A DNA stretch of 64,000 nt from Acinetobacter courvalinii (GCF_014635545.1 NZ_BMDA01000007.1:1-64000), one strand, 5' to 3'; counted from the stretch's first letter, positions 7,534-17,130 are shown. Numbers and translations are program-made. The notes: a model not told the origin generated them from the sequence alone.

Positions 7534-9444
7534 TTAACCTGAATAATACGGTTTTTTAGCTTTTACTTTCTTCTGGAAGCGTTGCGGATTCAATTTATCC
7601 AGTAACGGTTGTGGAACCGGACACAGTTCACCCAAGATCAATGCCGCCAGAATCTCACTACATAGTGGCGCAAACAAGAATCCTTTCGACCCTAAACCTG
7701 CAAAGCTATAGTTTTGCTCATGGTTGTGGACTTTGCCGACCAGAGGAAAGTAATCCAGACTCTGGGCACGGACAGCGGCCCGACCTTGCCAGTGCTCTAG
7801 AGCAGGCAACTGTTGTGCGTATTCAGGGAACACATTGTGGATAAGTTCGTGGTTATGCACATGGTCTTCAGCCAAGACTTCGGCATCATCCCGATTGGGA
7901 TAAAACGAAGCTCCCAGAATCAAGTGTGAGGCATCCAGTTGCATGCAATAGCCGCCATAACTATAGGCCTGATCCAGCGCTAAAGGCTGCTGGCGATTCT
8001 CAACCCAGCTGACTTGTCCCCGAATGGGCTTTAAAGCCGGGTAGTTTTCAAACAGTTCCGCACTTTGTCTGGCGCAACAGACAATAACATGATCTGCCGT
8101 GGCGATCCGTTGTTGCTCCTGCCAAAGTTCAGTTCGTGATCCGACTGAGTTTAAGCGGGAAATTCTGGCTGTTTTTATGCTGATATTCGGATGCTGTAAG
8201 ATTTCATCACGTAACTGGTGTGGAGAAACTGCACCTGCATGATGTAGTGTCAAATTCGGCAAGTCTGTCTTCGGGAATTGGTGCTGCTCTGATGGTGCTG
8301 ATAAAACACCTTCAGGATATTGTTCTGCCAAAGCCAGTAATTCATCCGCATTCTTCAATGCCAATTGCTGGACCTGAATTGGCCTAAAAGCCTTAAAACG
8401 CGTATAAAAGTTGAGCGCATGCTGCCAGCTTAAGGTCATCAGGTGTTCAGGTGCCTGATCAATCGGGCATAGTTTGGGGTTGAGCAGCGCCAGTGGATTG
8501 CCAGAAGCGCCTGCAAGCGGCTCATTTTGCTCGTATATGGTGACTTGATGGCCACGTTGAGCAAATGCCCAGGCTGAGCTTAAACCTGCGATTCCAGCGC
8601 CAATAATCGCGATCTGGCGTGGTCCGGTGTTTAATCGGCTTGTATTTGCTTCGGTTTCGGTGGCAGGGAGCTGTTCTGAATTTATTGAGCCTGTTTCAGG
8701 TGTTGCAATGTCCTGCCAGATCGCTTTGAGCATTTCCCGTTTATGCCCAAAACCCCGTGGACGGCTAATCTGGATGCCATGTTGTTTCAGTCCACGTTTC
8801 AGTACACCAGCCACACTAAAGGATGCGAAGGTGGTTCCGAACTCGGACAAACGCACGATGTGATTCAGCACATTTTCTTGCCACATATCCGGGTTACAGG
8901 AGGGGGCGAAACCATCCAGAAACCAGGCATTGACCGCTTGTGTTTTGGGGATGACGGGGAAGATATCCTGGGCATCACCCAGCCATAAATCAATGCTGAA
9001 ACGTTGTTCTGGAAAACTGAGACGGTGACAGCCTGCAATCGGCAGGGGATATTGCTGAATCAGCTGTTCGGCCAGTGGCTTTAGCTCAGGCCAGACATTC
9101 AGTGCGCGAACCAGGTCTGCTTTGCTGAGGGGAAACTTCTCTACACTGATAGCATGTAGATGGCTATGGTTATCTGGACGTACCTGTTGCCAGAGTTGCC
9201 ACAGGGTCAAAATATTCAGCCCTGTGCCAAAACCAGTTTCTCCCACACAGAAGTATTGATAATCACTCAGTTGCGCAAGACGTTCAGTTAAATCATTACC
9301 GTTTAAAAACACATGGCGTGTTTCAAGTAAACCGTTAGCTTTGGAAAAGTAGACATCGCCAAATTGCTTGGAAATAGGAATCTCGATACCATCGACCCAT
9401 TCCCAGTCCAGATCAGCAGTTTGTAGTTTTGATGAGAGAGACAT
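7534..9444 (-). CDS. mnmC: bifunctional tRNA mnm5s2U34 biosynthesis protein MnmC
   Basis: The protein has about 636 residues and two domains. The N-terminal half is the SAM-dependent methyltransferase (MnmC2), with 'VGETGFGTGLNILTLWQLW' near residue 70 and 'NAWFLDGFAPSCNPDMW'. The C-terminal half is the FAD-dependent oxidase (MnmC1), with a dinucleotide-binding motif IAIIGAGIAGLSSAWAF near residue 280 and 'GLGSKGFLFAPLCSEILA' at the end. It turns cmnm5(s2)U34 into mnm5(s2)U34 in tRNA wobble positions. A GTG eight codons upstream (9468) overlaps the previous gene and may be the true start. Length is usual for the fused enzyme. Confidence 0.94.
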   Translation of the reverse strand: MSLSSKLQTADLDWEWVDGIEIPISKQFGDVYFSKANGLLETRHVFLNGNDLTERLAQLSDYQYFCVGETGFGTGLNILTLWQLWQQVRPDNHSHLHAISVEKFPLSKADLVRALNVWPELKPLAEQLIQQYPLPIAGCHRLSFPEQRFSIDLWLGDAQDIFPVIPKTQAVNAWFLDGFAPSCNPDMWQENVLNHIVRLSEFGTTFASFSVAGVLKRGLKQHGIQISRPRGFGHKREMLKAIWQDIATPETGSINSEQLPATETEANTSRLNTGPRQIAIIGAGIAGLSSAWAFAQRGHQVTIYEQNEPLAGASGNPLALLNPKLCPIDQAPEHLMTLSWQHALNFYTRFKAFRPIQVQQLALKNADELLALAEQYPEGVLSAPSEQHQFPKTDLPNLTLHHAGAVSPHQLRDEILQHPNISIKTARISRLNSVGSRTELWQEQQRIATADHVIVCCARQSAELFENYPALKPIRGQVSWVENRQQPLALDQAYSYGGYCMQLDASHLILGASFYPNRDDAEVLAEDHVHNHELIHNVFPEYAQQLPALEHWQGRAAVRAQSLDYFPLVGKVHNHEQNYSFAGLGSKGFLFAPLCSEILAALILGELCPVPQPLLDKLNPQRFQKKVKAKKPYYSG

Positions 9445-9461
9445 AAATAAAGATGTTGGTT

Positions 9462-9911
9462 TTACCACTGACGACGGCGTTTAGTGTAAACATAACTGGC
9501 AATAAAGAAACCGAGAATCACACCGACCGCAATAGTCATGGCGCCGTATAAAAACATTTGTGCACTACGTTCGCTTTGCAACACCTGAACCTGAACCGTT
9601 AAATTGTCATTTTTTAACTGTAGTTCCTGATTCTGTGCCAGTGCTTCAAGATTGGCATGCTCAAGTTGCTTCAAACGGCTGGCCTGATCCTGAATCATGG
9701 CTTTGACTTTAGCATCTTGCTGTTGTTTGGCTTTAACAATCTGTTCAGCCGTCAGCGGTTTAGCCGCAGTGGCAGGTGTGGCGGTGGTGATTTTAGCTGG
9801 TGTCGCTGGAGCGACTGCTATTGGGGCAACAGTCGGTGTAGCAGGTTCTACAGCCCATGCACTAGAACTGAGTAAACTTAAAATGAAAAAGCTTTTGACT
9901 GCAATGTGCAT
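9462..9911 (-). CDS. signal-peptide, coiled-coil and C-terminal membrane anchor protein
   Basis: Hypothetical protein of 149 residues. A signal peptide (...LLSSSAWA) is followed by an Ala/Pro/Thr-rich linker, a coiled coil of about 60 residues rich in Gln, Lys and Leu, a transmembrane segment (MFLYGAMTIAVGVILGFFIA) and the basic tail YTKRRRQW. The coiled coil plus C-terminal anchor resembles the end of the SH3-and-anchor (TIGR04211) proteins, but no SH3 domain is seen. It is packed between the YciI gene and mnmC, so it is probably in the same operon. Function unknown. Confidence 0.75.
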   Translation of the reverse strand: MHIAVKSFFILSLLSSSAWAVEPATPTVAPIAVAPATPAKITTATPATAAKPLTAEQIVKAKQQQDAKVKAMIQDQASRLKQLEHANLEALAQNQELQLKNDNLTVQVQVLQSERSAQMFLYGAMTIAVGVILGFFIASYVYTKRRRQW

Positions 9912-9914
9912 GAT

Positions 9915-10217
9915 TTACCCTTTTGGAAAAGCTTTGTTGAACGGTCTAACCTCAATATCTGAGTAGATCCCTTCTTTTAAAAATGGCTCTTCCTGAATCC
10001 AGGCATCCAGTGCTTCGCGGCTCTCAAATTCAACAATCATGGTACTGCCAAAAAAGCCTGCCTGTGGATCATTGGGATCTTTAGGATGTGCACCCGCAGC
10101 AATTAAACGACCTTCATCATCTAACTTTTGTAGACGTTCAATATGTTGCGGACGGGTGGCTAAACGTTTTTCCAGAGTACCTTCGCGATCAGTACAGGTC
10201 AGCACAAAATATGGCAT
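9915..10217 (-). CDS. YciI family protein
   Basis: This 100-residue protein has the ferredoxin-like YciI fold. Conserved features are an early Asp, 'RPQHIERLQKLDDEGRLIAAGAH' with the His of the putative active site, and 'GSTMIVEFESREALDAWIQEEPFLKEGIY'. The family is thought to be enzymatic but its reaction is unknown. It sits between yciB and a membrane-anchored coiled-coil gene on the same strand; yciB and yciI also lie close together in E. coli. Confidence 0.86.
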   Translation of the reverse strand: MPYFVLTCTDREGTLEKRLATRPQHIERLQKLDDEGRLIAAGAHPKDPNDPQAGFFGSTMIVEFESREALDAWIQEEPFLKEGIYSDIEVRPFNKAFPKG

Positions 10218-10241
10218 GGCAGTAGCTCGATGATTTAAAAT

Positions 10242-10853
10242 CTATTCAGTGGTTTTGAAATGTTTTCGTAAGAAAAACAGTATAGCAGCAAGGTAACTCA
10301 GAGAAACGATAATATCGCCAAAAGCCGTGAATTCGCCCCAATATTTTCCTTGCATATAGACAAAACCAAAGAAGAAATGCAAAGCAGCAAGCAAAAAGAA
10401 TTGACCGCACCAGGCCCAGTTCAATTTGATCCAGCCTCTAGGGCTCAGCTCTAACATTGAACCTAACAGTTTCTGGATAATTGGCATGCGTTCTTTATTA
10501 AATAAAGGGGTGACTAAAAAGCCCAGACCAATCCCGATATTGATGATAATCGCCTTCATTTTGATGTAGGTGACATCGCTAAAAATCAGCGTGATGCCTC
10601 CAAAAATGACCGACATGAGCACAATAAACCACTGCATTTTTTCCAGCTTGAATTTCTGGAAAAAGAACAGGCAGCCATAGACCACAAGCGTCGAGATCAG
10701 CAGGGCACAGGTCGCCACCAGAATATGGTTCTGGTCGGTATTTCCTGCGCTGCCCACCAACTGCAACAAGGGATGATGACTATCTTTAGGATCGGTGGTT
10801 TTATAAAAATAAAAGAAGATAATAATCGGAAGATAGTCGAGCAACGCTTTCAT
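10242..10853 (-). CDS. yciB: inner-membrane spanning protein YciB (septation protein A family)
   Basis: The protein has 203 residues and five or six predicted transmembrane segments. It starts 'MKALLDYLPIIIFFYFYK' and contains the family motif 'GWIKLNWAWCGQFFLLAALHFFFGFVY'. YciB/IspZ proteins help cell-envelope integrity and septation in enterobacteria. It begins the run yciB - yciI - coiled-coil protein - mnmC and is divergent from the PHP phosphoesterase gene, with only 45 bases between their starts. Confidence 0.92.
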   Translation of the reverse strand: MKALLDYLPIIIFFYFYKTTDPKDSHHPLLQLVGSAGNTDQNHILVATCALLISTLVVYGCLFFFQKFKLEKMQWFIVLMSVIFGGITLIFSDVTYIKMKAIIINIGIGLGFLVTPLFNKERMPIIQKLLGSMLELSPRGWIKLNWAWCGQFFLLAALHFFFGFVYMQGKYWGEFTAFGDIIVSLSYLAAILFFLRKHFKTTE

Positions 10854-10898
10854 GTTACAGTACGATGATGAAATAGGTCAGATAGCATAATACAAACC

Positions 10899-11750
10899 AT
10901 GTTCGGTGTCGATTTACATACCCATACGCTCATTTCCGACGGTACCTTCTCTCCTGAGCAGCTGGTACAGGCTGCTGTTGACTTAAAAATACAGATACTG
11001 GCTGTGACTGACCATGACACTATGGATGGGCTGGAACGGGCGCGAAATTATGCACAAGATTATGATATTCAAATTATTTCTGGCGTAGAAGTTTCCAGTC
11101 AGTGGTCGAGACCCAATACCAAAAAGAGCTACGGTGTGCATATCGTGGCTTTAAATATGCAAGATGAAGCACCGATCAGGGCCATGCTGGAAAATCAGAA
11201 AAAAATCCGTGCGGAACGGGCCAAAGTGATTTGTCAGCTCTTAGAAAAATGTATCGATTTTGATATTTATCCTGATGTGATTGCCCAAGTGGATGGGGAG
11301 GCAGATCGGGTGACTCGCACCCATATTGCCAAAGCCTTAGTCGACAAGAATATTGTGAGTCGTCCGCAGCAGGCTTTTGACCGTTTCCTGAAAGAAGGCA
11401 AGAAAGCCTTTGTCAAATTCGAAGGGGTGGGGCTGAAGGAAACCATCGAGATTATTCATGCCAGTGGCGGGTTGGCTGTTCTGGCTCACCCAACCCGTTA
11501 TGATTTGTCGGCAACCAATGTCCGTTACCTGATTGAACTTTTTGCTGAATCTGGGGGGGATGCGGTTGAGTTACCGCCGAGTATTGAGCCCGCTTCAACC
11601 CGACAGATGGTCGACCGGATGATTCAGCAATTTAATCTGACGGTTTCAATTGGCAGTGATTTTCATGGCGACAATATGCCGTGGATCAAACTGGGACAAA
11701 CGCCGCGAGTCAATCAAGGACAGAGCGGAATTTGGGAACGTTTTCAATAA
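10899..11750 (+). CDS. rnm: PHP-domain phosphoesterase, YciV/RNase AM family
   Basis: This 283-residue PHP-domain protein has metal-binding motifs DLHTHTLISDG (residues 4-14), TDHDTMDG (near 41-48), 'HPTRYDL' and 'GSDFHG' near the end. It matches E. coli YciV (Rnm/TrpH), which removes 5' nucleotides from 3',5'-bisphosphonucleosides and trims 5' ends of rRNAs. As in many proteobacteria it neighbours yciB and yciI. Metal-binding residues all appear intact. Confidence 0.9.
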   Translation: MFGVDLHTHTLISDGTFSPEQLVQAAVDLKIQILAVTDHDTMDGLERARNYAQDYDIQIISGVEVSSQWSRPNTKKSYGVHIVALNMQDEAPIRAMLENQKKIRAERAKVICQLLEKCIDFDIYPDVIAQVDGEADRVTRTHIAKALVDKNIVSRPQQAFDRFLKEGKKAFVKFEGVGLKETIEIIHASGGLAVLAHPTRYDLSATNVRYLIELFAESGGDAVELPPSIEPASTRQMVDRMIQQFNLTVSIGSDFHGDNMPWIKLGQTPRVNQGQSGIWERFQ

Positions 11751-11758
11751 GTGGAACA

Positions 11759-11851
11759 ATGAAAAAATTACAACTTTGCTTCATTGTTGTCTTATTCCTG
11801 ATTGTTTTATGGAGCATTCAATGGATGTTTCATGGTTTTGCAGGACTCTAA
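11759..11851 (+). CDS. possible 30-residue membrane peptide
   Basis: A short frame starts 8 bases after the rnm stop and encodes MKKLQLCFIVVLFLIVLW followed by SIQWMFHGFAGL. The charged start plus one long hydrophobic segment is typical of single-span small proteins. The Shine-Dalgarno is poor (GTGGAA too close), so translation might be coupled to rnm. It ends 7 bases from the convergent LysR gene. No family is recognised. Confidence 0.42.
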   Translation: MKKLQLCFIVVLFLIVLWSIQWMFHGFAGL

Positions 11852-11857
11852 ATCAAC

Positions 11858-12769
11858 TTAGGTTTTAATTTGCCAATCAGCGTGTTGCTGGAAGTAATCG
11901 CTTAAATAATCTAAAAAGCATTGCACCTTCGGCGGTACCAAGTCTCGATGCGGAAACACGGCATAGATTGCAGTGGCCTGCACGGGAAAATCAGGCAGCA
12001 CCTGGACCAATGTGCCGGTATTTAAATCTTCCGCAACATGCCAGAGCGAATGATTGGAAATGCCTAAGCCCTGTAAGGCAGCCTGTCGAATGGCTTCACC
12101 CGAATTGCTACTAAAGTAACCTTCGACACGGATCTGTTCAGTTTCACCCGCTTTATTCAGAAAATACCACTGGTCAGTTAAGCCATTGGCATGCTGTTGC
12201 AAAATACAGCGATGAGCTTTGAGATCAGATAAGCTTTCTGGAATCCCATAGTATTGCAGGTAAGCGGGTGACGCACACAGCAACCTGGGATTTGAGCTTA
12301 ATTGTCTGGCAATCAGACTGGAGCTTTGTAACTGTCCGATCCGAATCGCCAGATCCATGCCCTGTTGAATTAAATCAATGTTTTGATCATTCAGGTCCAG
12401 ATGAATGTTTAGTTCAGGATGTAACAGCGAGAATTTGGCAATTACAGGCATTAAGATCTTGGTCCCAAAGATTGCGGAAGCGGTCATACGCAATGTTCCG
12501 GAAAGGATATGATCTTTGACTTTTAATGACTCATGTAAATTGACAAAATCAGCCAGCCAGCTACGCCCGTGGGTCAGCAAGGTGCGGCCTTCTTCTGTCA
12601 AGCTGAGTGTGCGGGTGGTACGATGAAATAAACGCAATTGTAACTGTTGTTCCAGACGTTGCAGTTTCTGGCTGGCGACTGACACGGAAATATTGGCATC
12701 TTGTGCGGCTTTGCTGATCGAGCCCAAGTCTGCAACCCGAATAAAAAACTGGAAATCTTCTGTATTCAT
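11858..12769 (-). CDS. LysR-family transcriptional regulator
   Basis: Protein of about 303 residues. The N-terminal winged helix-turn-helix is 'FQFFIRVADLGSISKAAQDANISVSVASQKLQRLEQQLQLRLFHR', and a LysR substrate-binding domain follows (from about residue 90). An in-frame TTG at 12775 precedes the ATG at 12769, which is preferred. It is divergent from the aldo/keto reductase gene with about 100 bases between, the usual layout for a LysR regulator and its target. It resembles regulators of aldo/keto reductases and quinone-type enzymes. The effector is unknown. Confidence 0.88.
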   Translation of the reverse strand: MNTEDFQFFIRVADLGSISKAAQDANISVSVASQKLQRLEQQLQLRLFHRTTRTLSLTEEGRTLLTHGRSWLADFVNLHESLKVKDHILSGTLRMTASAIFGTKILMPVIAKFSLLHPELNIHLDLNDQNIDLIQQGMDLAIRIGQLQSSSLIARQLSSNPRLLCASPAYLQYYGIPESLSDLKAHRCILQQHANGLTDQWYFLNKAGETEQIRVEGYFSSNSGEAIRQAALQGLGISNHSLWHVAEDLNTGTLVQVLPDFPVQATAIYAVFPHRDLVPPKVQCFLDYLSDYFQQHADWQIKT

Positions 12770-12872
12770 TATCAATAAAACCAGAAAAGTATTTCCTGAT
12801 TATCGTGGTTTTTTTAATAAACCCCTAGCGCTATTTTAGATCTTAAGCAAATACAGGTTTAAGAGAAGCATC

Positions 12873-13919
12873 ATGAAATATCATTTTCTAGGAAACTCAG
12901 GTTTAAAAGTCTCGGAATTAGGATTTGGCGCGGGTACTTTAGGCGGGCAGGGACAAATCTTTTCTGCCTGGGGGCAAGCCAGCCAAAGCGAGGCCAATCA
13001 AATGATTCAGGCGGCACTGGATGCCGGGATCAATTACTTTGATACCGCAGATGTCTATTCGGATGGCGAGTCGGAGCGAATGCTGGGCAAGGCTCTGGCT
13101 TCGAAAAGACAGCAGGCAATTATTTCGACCAAGGTGGGTATTCGTAGCTCGGCGCATTTAAATGCTGCAGGATTTAGTCGGGACTATTTACTTTCCGCCG
13201 TAGAGCAATCGCTGACCCGACTCGGAACCGATTATATTGATGTATTGCAATTACATCAGTTTGATAGTTTTACCGCATTACATCAATTGATGAAAACGCT
13301 GGATGAACTGGTACGCAGTGGTAAAGTCCGTTATATCGGCGTGTCCAATTTTGCTGGCTGGCAACTGATGAAAGCTCAGGCCATTGCAGAACAACATGGT
13401 TATGAAAAGTTTGTGGTCAATCAGGTCTATTATTCTTTAATTGGCCGTGATTATGAGTGGGAGCTGATGCCTTTGAATGACGATCAACAGATCGGTGCAG
13501 TGGTGTGGAGCCCTTTGGGCTGGGGACGCTTAACCGGTAAATTTGATCGGGAAAATCCGATTCCGGCCCAGAGCCGTTTGCATGAGACGGCACAGTTTGC
13601 CCCGCCTGTGAATGAGACACATCTTTATCAGGTCATTGATGCACTTAAACAGATTGCAATCGAAACAGGTTATTCCATTCCTCAAATTGCCTTGAACTGG
13701 TTGTTACAGCGTCCAACCGTTTCCAGTGTCTTGATTGGTGCGCGTAATCAGACGCAACTGCAAGAAAACCTCAAAGCAAAAGATCTTCAGTTATCGACTG
13801 AGCATCGGGCGCAGTTAGATCAGGCCAGTGCGATTTATCCACCTTATCCTTATTATCCGTACTGGAATGGGCAGTTCACGGAGCGCTTCAAGTCTCTGGT
13901 ACCCTCACAGTTTGGTTAA
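12873..13919 (+). CDS. aldo/keto reductase
   Basis: This is a 348-residue TIM-barrel oxidoreductase of the YajO/Tas-like AKR group. The catalytic tetrad is visible: Asp and Tyr in 'NYFDTADVYSDGESE', Lys in 'AIISTKVGI', His in 'IDVLQLHQFD'. 'IGVSNFAGWQL' and 'VLIGARNQTQL' shape the NADP(H)-binding side. It reduces carbonyl substrates in the cytosol. It is divergent from a LysR gene that is its likely regulator. Substrate unknown. Confidence 0.9.
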   Translation: MKYHFLGNSGLKVSELGFGAGTLGGQGQIFSAWGQASQSEANQMIQAALDAGINYFDTADVYSDGESERMLGKALASKRQQAIISTKVGIRSSAHLNAAGFSRDYLLSAVEQSLTRLGTDYIDVLQLHQFDSFTALHQLMKTLDELVRSGKVRYIGVSNFAGWQLMKAQAIAEQHGYEKFVVNQVYYSLIGRDYEWELMPLNDDQQIGAVVWSPLGWGRLTGKFDRENPIPAQSRLHETAQFAPPVNETHLYQVIDALKQIAIETGYSIPQIALNWLLQRPTVSSVLIGARNQTQLQENLKAKDLQLSTEHRAQLDQASAIYPPYPYYPYWNGQFTERFKSLVPSQFG

Positions 13920-13944
13920 GCGTTTGATTTATCATCCGAATAAA

Positions 13945-13966
13945 AATGCCCTCATTGGAGGGCATT
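13945..13966 (-). terminator. terminator of the bestrophin gene
   Basis: AATGCCCTC (13945-13953), loop ATTG, GAGGGCATT (13958-13966). On the minus strand the stem is followed by TTT-A-TTC, so it mainly ends the bestrophin gene. It lies in the gap between two convergent genes. Confidence 0.82.
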
Positions 13967-13970
13967 GAAA

Positions 13971-14882
13971 TTAAAGCAAGTTGTGATCTTGGGCCTGAAT
14001 TGGCGGTGGCGTCGGGCGGCCCAAAGTGCCGAGTAATTCGATCTCAATCGAGCGAACCATGGCATCAAGCGGTAGGTCGTTACTTTGTGTGCCAAAAGGT
14101 TCTTCAATTTCAGTACTTAAGGCATCCAGACCAAGAAAGGTATAAGCCAGAATTCCCACCAGTAAGGGGGTGGCCAAACCTAACAAAGAACCTAAGCTGA
14201 AAGGTAACATAAAGCAGAAGAAATATACGGTTCGATTCAGTAACACCGAATAGGCGAAGGGAATTGGCGTGTTGGCAATACGATCACAACCGGTTTGCAT
14301 TTCGCTTAAAGCCGCTACATGACGGTTCATCTGGGTATAGATAATATCCGAGATTTCGCCCTCTTTCATGGCCTGTAACAGTTCCCACTGGATCAGGCTT
14401 AAGGTGTATTGCGGGGCATTGTGCTGTTGGTAAAGCTGGGTAAGTGCCTGTTGGCTCAAGCCGCTGGTTTCCGTCAATTCGGTCGGATTTGCGGTTTGAT
14501 GGCGCAAACGGTCTCGCAAAACATTGGCAAAGACAATTACATTTTGAATGATACGTTCCCGGCGGGCTTGGGTTAGAACACGACAGTCCCGATCAAAATG
14601 ACGGGCTGTGGCAATCAGAACGCCCCAGAGTTTACGGGCTTCCCACCAACGGTCATAACAGGCGGTATTTTTAAAGCCGAGGAAAATCGACAGGACTACA
14701 CCGATCAGGGTAAAGCCAACCAATGGAATTTCAGGAAACCGGTAAAGTCCGACATATTCAACACCACCAATAATGGCAGAGATCAGCATCACGAAGCCGA
14801 GCGAAGGTAAAATTTTGGGTAGAATCGTCCCACGCCATGAGAATAAAACTTTAAAAATACTCGGCTGGTCACGGACAATCAT
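13971..14882 (-). CDS. bestrophin-family anion channel protein
   Basis: A 303-residue membrane protein of the bestrophin/UPF0187 family. It begins with 'VRDQPSIFKVLFSWRGTILP'. The conserved 'FLGFKNTACYDRWWEARKLWG' follows near residues 68-88, with further membrane segments around residues 215-250. Bacterial bestrophins form pentameric ion channels in the inner membrane. Transport specificity cannot be read from sequence. It lies 44 bases downstream of radC on the same strand. Confidence 0.88.
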   Translation of the reverse strand: MIVRDQPSIFKVLFSWRGTILPKILPSLGFVMLISAIIGGVEYVGLYRFPEIPLVGFTLIGVVLSIFLGFKNTACYDRWWEARKLWGVLIATARHFDRDCRVLTQARRERIIQNVIVFANVLRDRLRHQTANPTELTETSGLSQQALTQLYQQHNAPQYTLSLIQWELLQAMKEGEISDIIYTQMNRHVAALSEMQTGCDRIANTPIPFAYSVLLNRTVYFFCFMLPFSLGSLLGLATPLLVGILAYTFLGLDALSTEIEEPFGTQSNDLPLDAMVRSIEIELLGTLGRPTPPPIQAQDHNLL

Positions 14883-14926
14883 GTTATATGAATCATTAAT
14901 TTTATGTGTTGATGTTCAGGCCAGAT

Positions 14927-15649
14927 TCAGGCTTTGTCAAGACCAGATTGCCTGATTGGGGCAGGGTTGAGTAGTTGTTGTTCAGAAAAGGAAAAATGTC
15001 CTTCAGGCGAAATAATAAAGTGATCGATCAGGTGGATTTCTAGTAACTTACAGGCCTGTTTCAACTGCTGGGTCAGATAAATATCTTCGGGGGACGGTTG
15101 GGCAATTCCATAGGGATGATTATGGGCCACCACGATCTGGCAGGCTTGCTGTTGTAAGGCATAGCGTAAGGTCTGGTTGAGTGAAACAGTGCAGGAATGA
15201 TGCGAGCCAAAAAACAGTTTTTTGAAATGCAATTTTCTCAACTCTGCATCGAGGCACAGTACCGCAAAGACTTCCTGCTTTTCTCCCAACAGTTCATAAC
15301 GTAAATAGTCGAGCACCAGCGTAGAGGTATCCAGACAAAGTCGTTGCTGATGGAAATGATTATTCAGATAACGTCGCCCCAGTTCTTTGACTGCCATGAG
15401 CTGGGCATACTTGGTCGCAGCAATCCCATTAAATTGTGATAAGTCCTCAAGATTGGCATCAAATATCAAGTTAAGTCCGCCAAAGTGTTGAATCAAAATA
15501 CGTGCCAACTCCACCGCAGAGTGTTGTTTCGAGCCTGAACGAAGAAAAATCGCCAACAGTTCGGCATCAGATAAGCTTTGTGCACCTTGAGATAAAAGTC
15601 GTTCTCTGGGACGTTCTTGCTCGGGCCAGGTTTTTATCGATTGATTCAA
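14927..15649 (-). CDS. radC: RadC family JAB/MPN-domain protein
   Basis: A protein of 240 residues. The N-terminal helix-hairpin-helix-like region contains 'RERLLSQGAQSLSDAELLAIFLRSG'. The C-terminal JAB1/MPN metalloprotease-like domain has Glu in 'GEKQEVFAVLCLD' and the zinc motif HNHPYGIAQPSPED. The usual Ser after the second His is replaced by Tyr (HNHPYG rather than HNHPSG). The family was named for DNA repair but its biochemical role is unclear. It starts with the conserved 'SIKTWPEQERPRERL', which supports the ATG chosen. Confidence 0.9.
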   Translation of the reverse strand: MNQSIKTWPEQERPRERLLSQGAQSLSDAELLAIFLRSGSKQHSAVELARILIQHFGGLNLIFDANLEDLSQFNGIAATKYAQLMAVKELGRRYLNNHFHQQRLCLDTSTLVLDYLRYELLGEKQEVFAVLCLDAELRKLHFKKLFFGSHHSCTVSLNQTLRYALQQQACQIVVAHNHPYGIAQPSPEDIYLTQQLKQACKLLEIHLIDHFIISPEGHFSFSEQQLLNPAPIRQSGLDKA

Positions 15650-15846
15650 TGCTTATTTTTCCCCTTGATTTTATTGTGATTATTATTTTTTTAGGCAAAA
15701 AGGAATGCCAGGCGTTGCCTTTTGATTTTTGCCAGACCAATAATATTCTCTACCGTCAGTTCCACTGAAATGTTGAGGGTGCCACTTGGGTATCCACTTA
15801 TTTAATGCTATTGTGAGCGCCACTGCAACAGTAAGGTATCCTGTTT

Positions 15847-17103
15847 GTGAGCTTCGATCTAAGTGTTATTCCCCATAAAAACATTATATTAGCGGTTACA
15901 GGTGGTATTGCTGCCTATAAAAGTGCCATCTTGGTGCGCCGTTTAAAAGATTTCGGTTTTGATGTCCGTGTGGTCATGACACATGGCGCGCAAGCATTTA
16001 TTACCCCTCTTACTTTTCAGGCGCTGTCTGGAAATCCGGTGCATACCGAACTGCTTGATCCTGAAGCCGAAGCCGGTATGGGACATATTGAATTGGCTCG
16101 TTGGGCCGATCTGGTTCTGGTTGCACCTGCCAGCTGTGACAGCATCGCAAAATTTGCCAATGGTTTGGCGGATGACTTGCTCAGTACGCTCTATCTGGCA
16201 ACCAAAGCACCGGTCTGGGTGGCACCAGCCATGAACCAGCAGATGTGGGCGGCGAAAGCGACACAACGCAATCTGCAAACGCTGGTGGAAGATGGCGTGC
16301 ATGTGATCATGCCAGATGCTGGTGAACAGGCCTGTGGTGATGTGGGGCTGGGCCGTATGCCTGAGCCTGAAGATTTGGCCCGTCAGGTTGCGGCCTATTT
16401 CCATAAGGCACAACGTGCGCTCGCTGAAAAATTTGGCCTGTTGGCTGGAAAGCGCGTCACCATTACTGCAGGGCCGACCCGTGAAGCGATTGATCCGGTA
16501 CGTTATATTTCAAACCATAGTACCGGTAAAATGGGCTTTGCACTGGCAGCTGCCTGCTATGCCGCAGGGGCAAAAGTGACGTTGGTCGCTGGACCTGTTA
16601 GTTTGGATACGCCGAATGGTGTACAACGCATTAATGTCAGTTCAGCCATGCAGATGCTGGATGTCAGTATGAACCAGCTGAAAGAAGGGTGTGACATCTT
16701 CATTGCAACGGCGGCTGTAGCGGACTATCGTGTGGCACAGGTTGCAGAACATAAGATTAAAAAAGCAGGTGATGAACTTGCAGTCGCATTAGTGAAAAAC
16801 CCGGACATTGTGGCGACCATTGCCCAGCAGGAAGAACGTCCATTTATGGTCGGCTTTGCCGCTGAAACGCAAAATGTAGAAGAATATGCGGCAGGTAAAC
16901 TGGTGGCGAAAAAACTGGATATGATTGCCTGTAATGATGTATCACGTCCTGACATCGGTTTTGCTTCAGATCAAAATGCCATGACCGTGTTCTTCGCCCA
17001 GTCTTATCATATGAAAAAGCGTGAGCTGGAAAAAGCAACGAAACAGGAGATTTCACAGCAACTGGTTGAATCTATTGCTGATGCTTTACGCCGTCGTTTA
17101 TAA
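15847..17103 (+). CDS. coaBC: bifunctional phosphopantothenoylcysteine decarboxylase / phosphopantothenate-cysteine ligase
   Basis: The predicted protein has 418 residues. The CoaC domain (about 1-190) binds FMN and has 'GGIAAYKSA', the active-site His in 'GHIELARWADLVLVAPA', 'APAMNQQMW' and the catalytic Cys in 'EQACGDVGLGRM'. The CoaB domain (about 195-418) has 'ITAGPTREAIDPVRYISNHSTGKMG' and the Lys in 'AEHKIKK'. It carries out two consecutive steps from phosphopantothenate to phosphopantetheine in CoA synthesis. The start codon is GTG. It is divergent from radC, as in many gammaproteobacteria. Confidence 0.95.
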   Translation: MSFDLSVIPHKNIILAVTGGIAAYKSAILVRRLKDFGFDVRVVMTHGAQAFITPLTFQALSGNPVHTELLDPEAEAGMGHIELARWADLVLVAPASCDSIAKFANGLADDLLSTLYLATKAPVWVAPAMNQQMWAAKATQRNLQTLVEDGVHVIMPDAGEQACGDVGLGRMPEPEDLARQVAAYFHKAQRALAEKFGLLAGKRVTITAGPTREAIDPVRYISNHSTGKMGFALAAACYAAGAKVTLVAGPVSLDTPNGVQRINVSSAMQMLDVSMNQLKEGCDIFIATAAVADYRVAQVAEHKIKKAGDELAVALVKNPDIVATIAQQEERPFMVGFAAETQNVEEYAAGKLVAKKLDMIACNDVSRPDIGFASDQNAMTVFFAQSYHMKKRELEKATKQEISQQLVESIADALRRRL

Positions 17104-17130
17104 ACGAGAGAAGCAATCTTTTTTATTAAA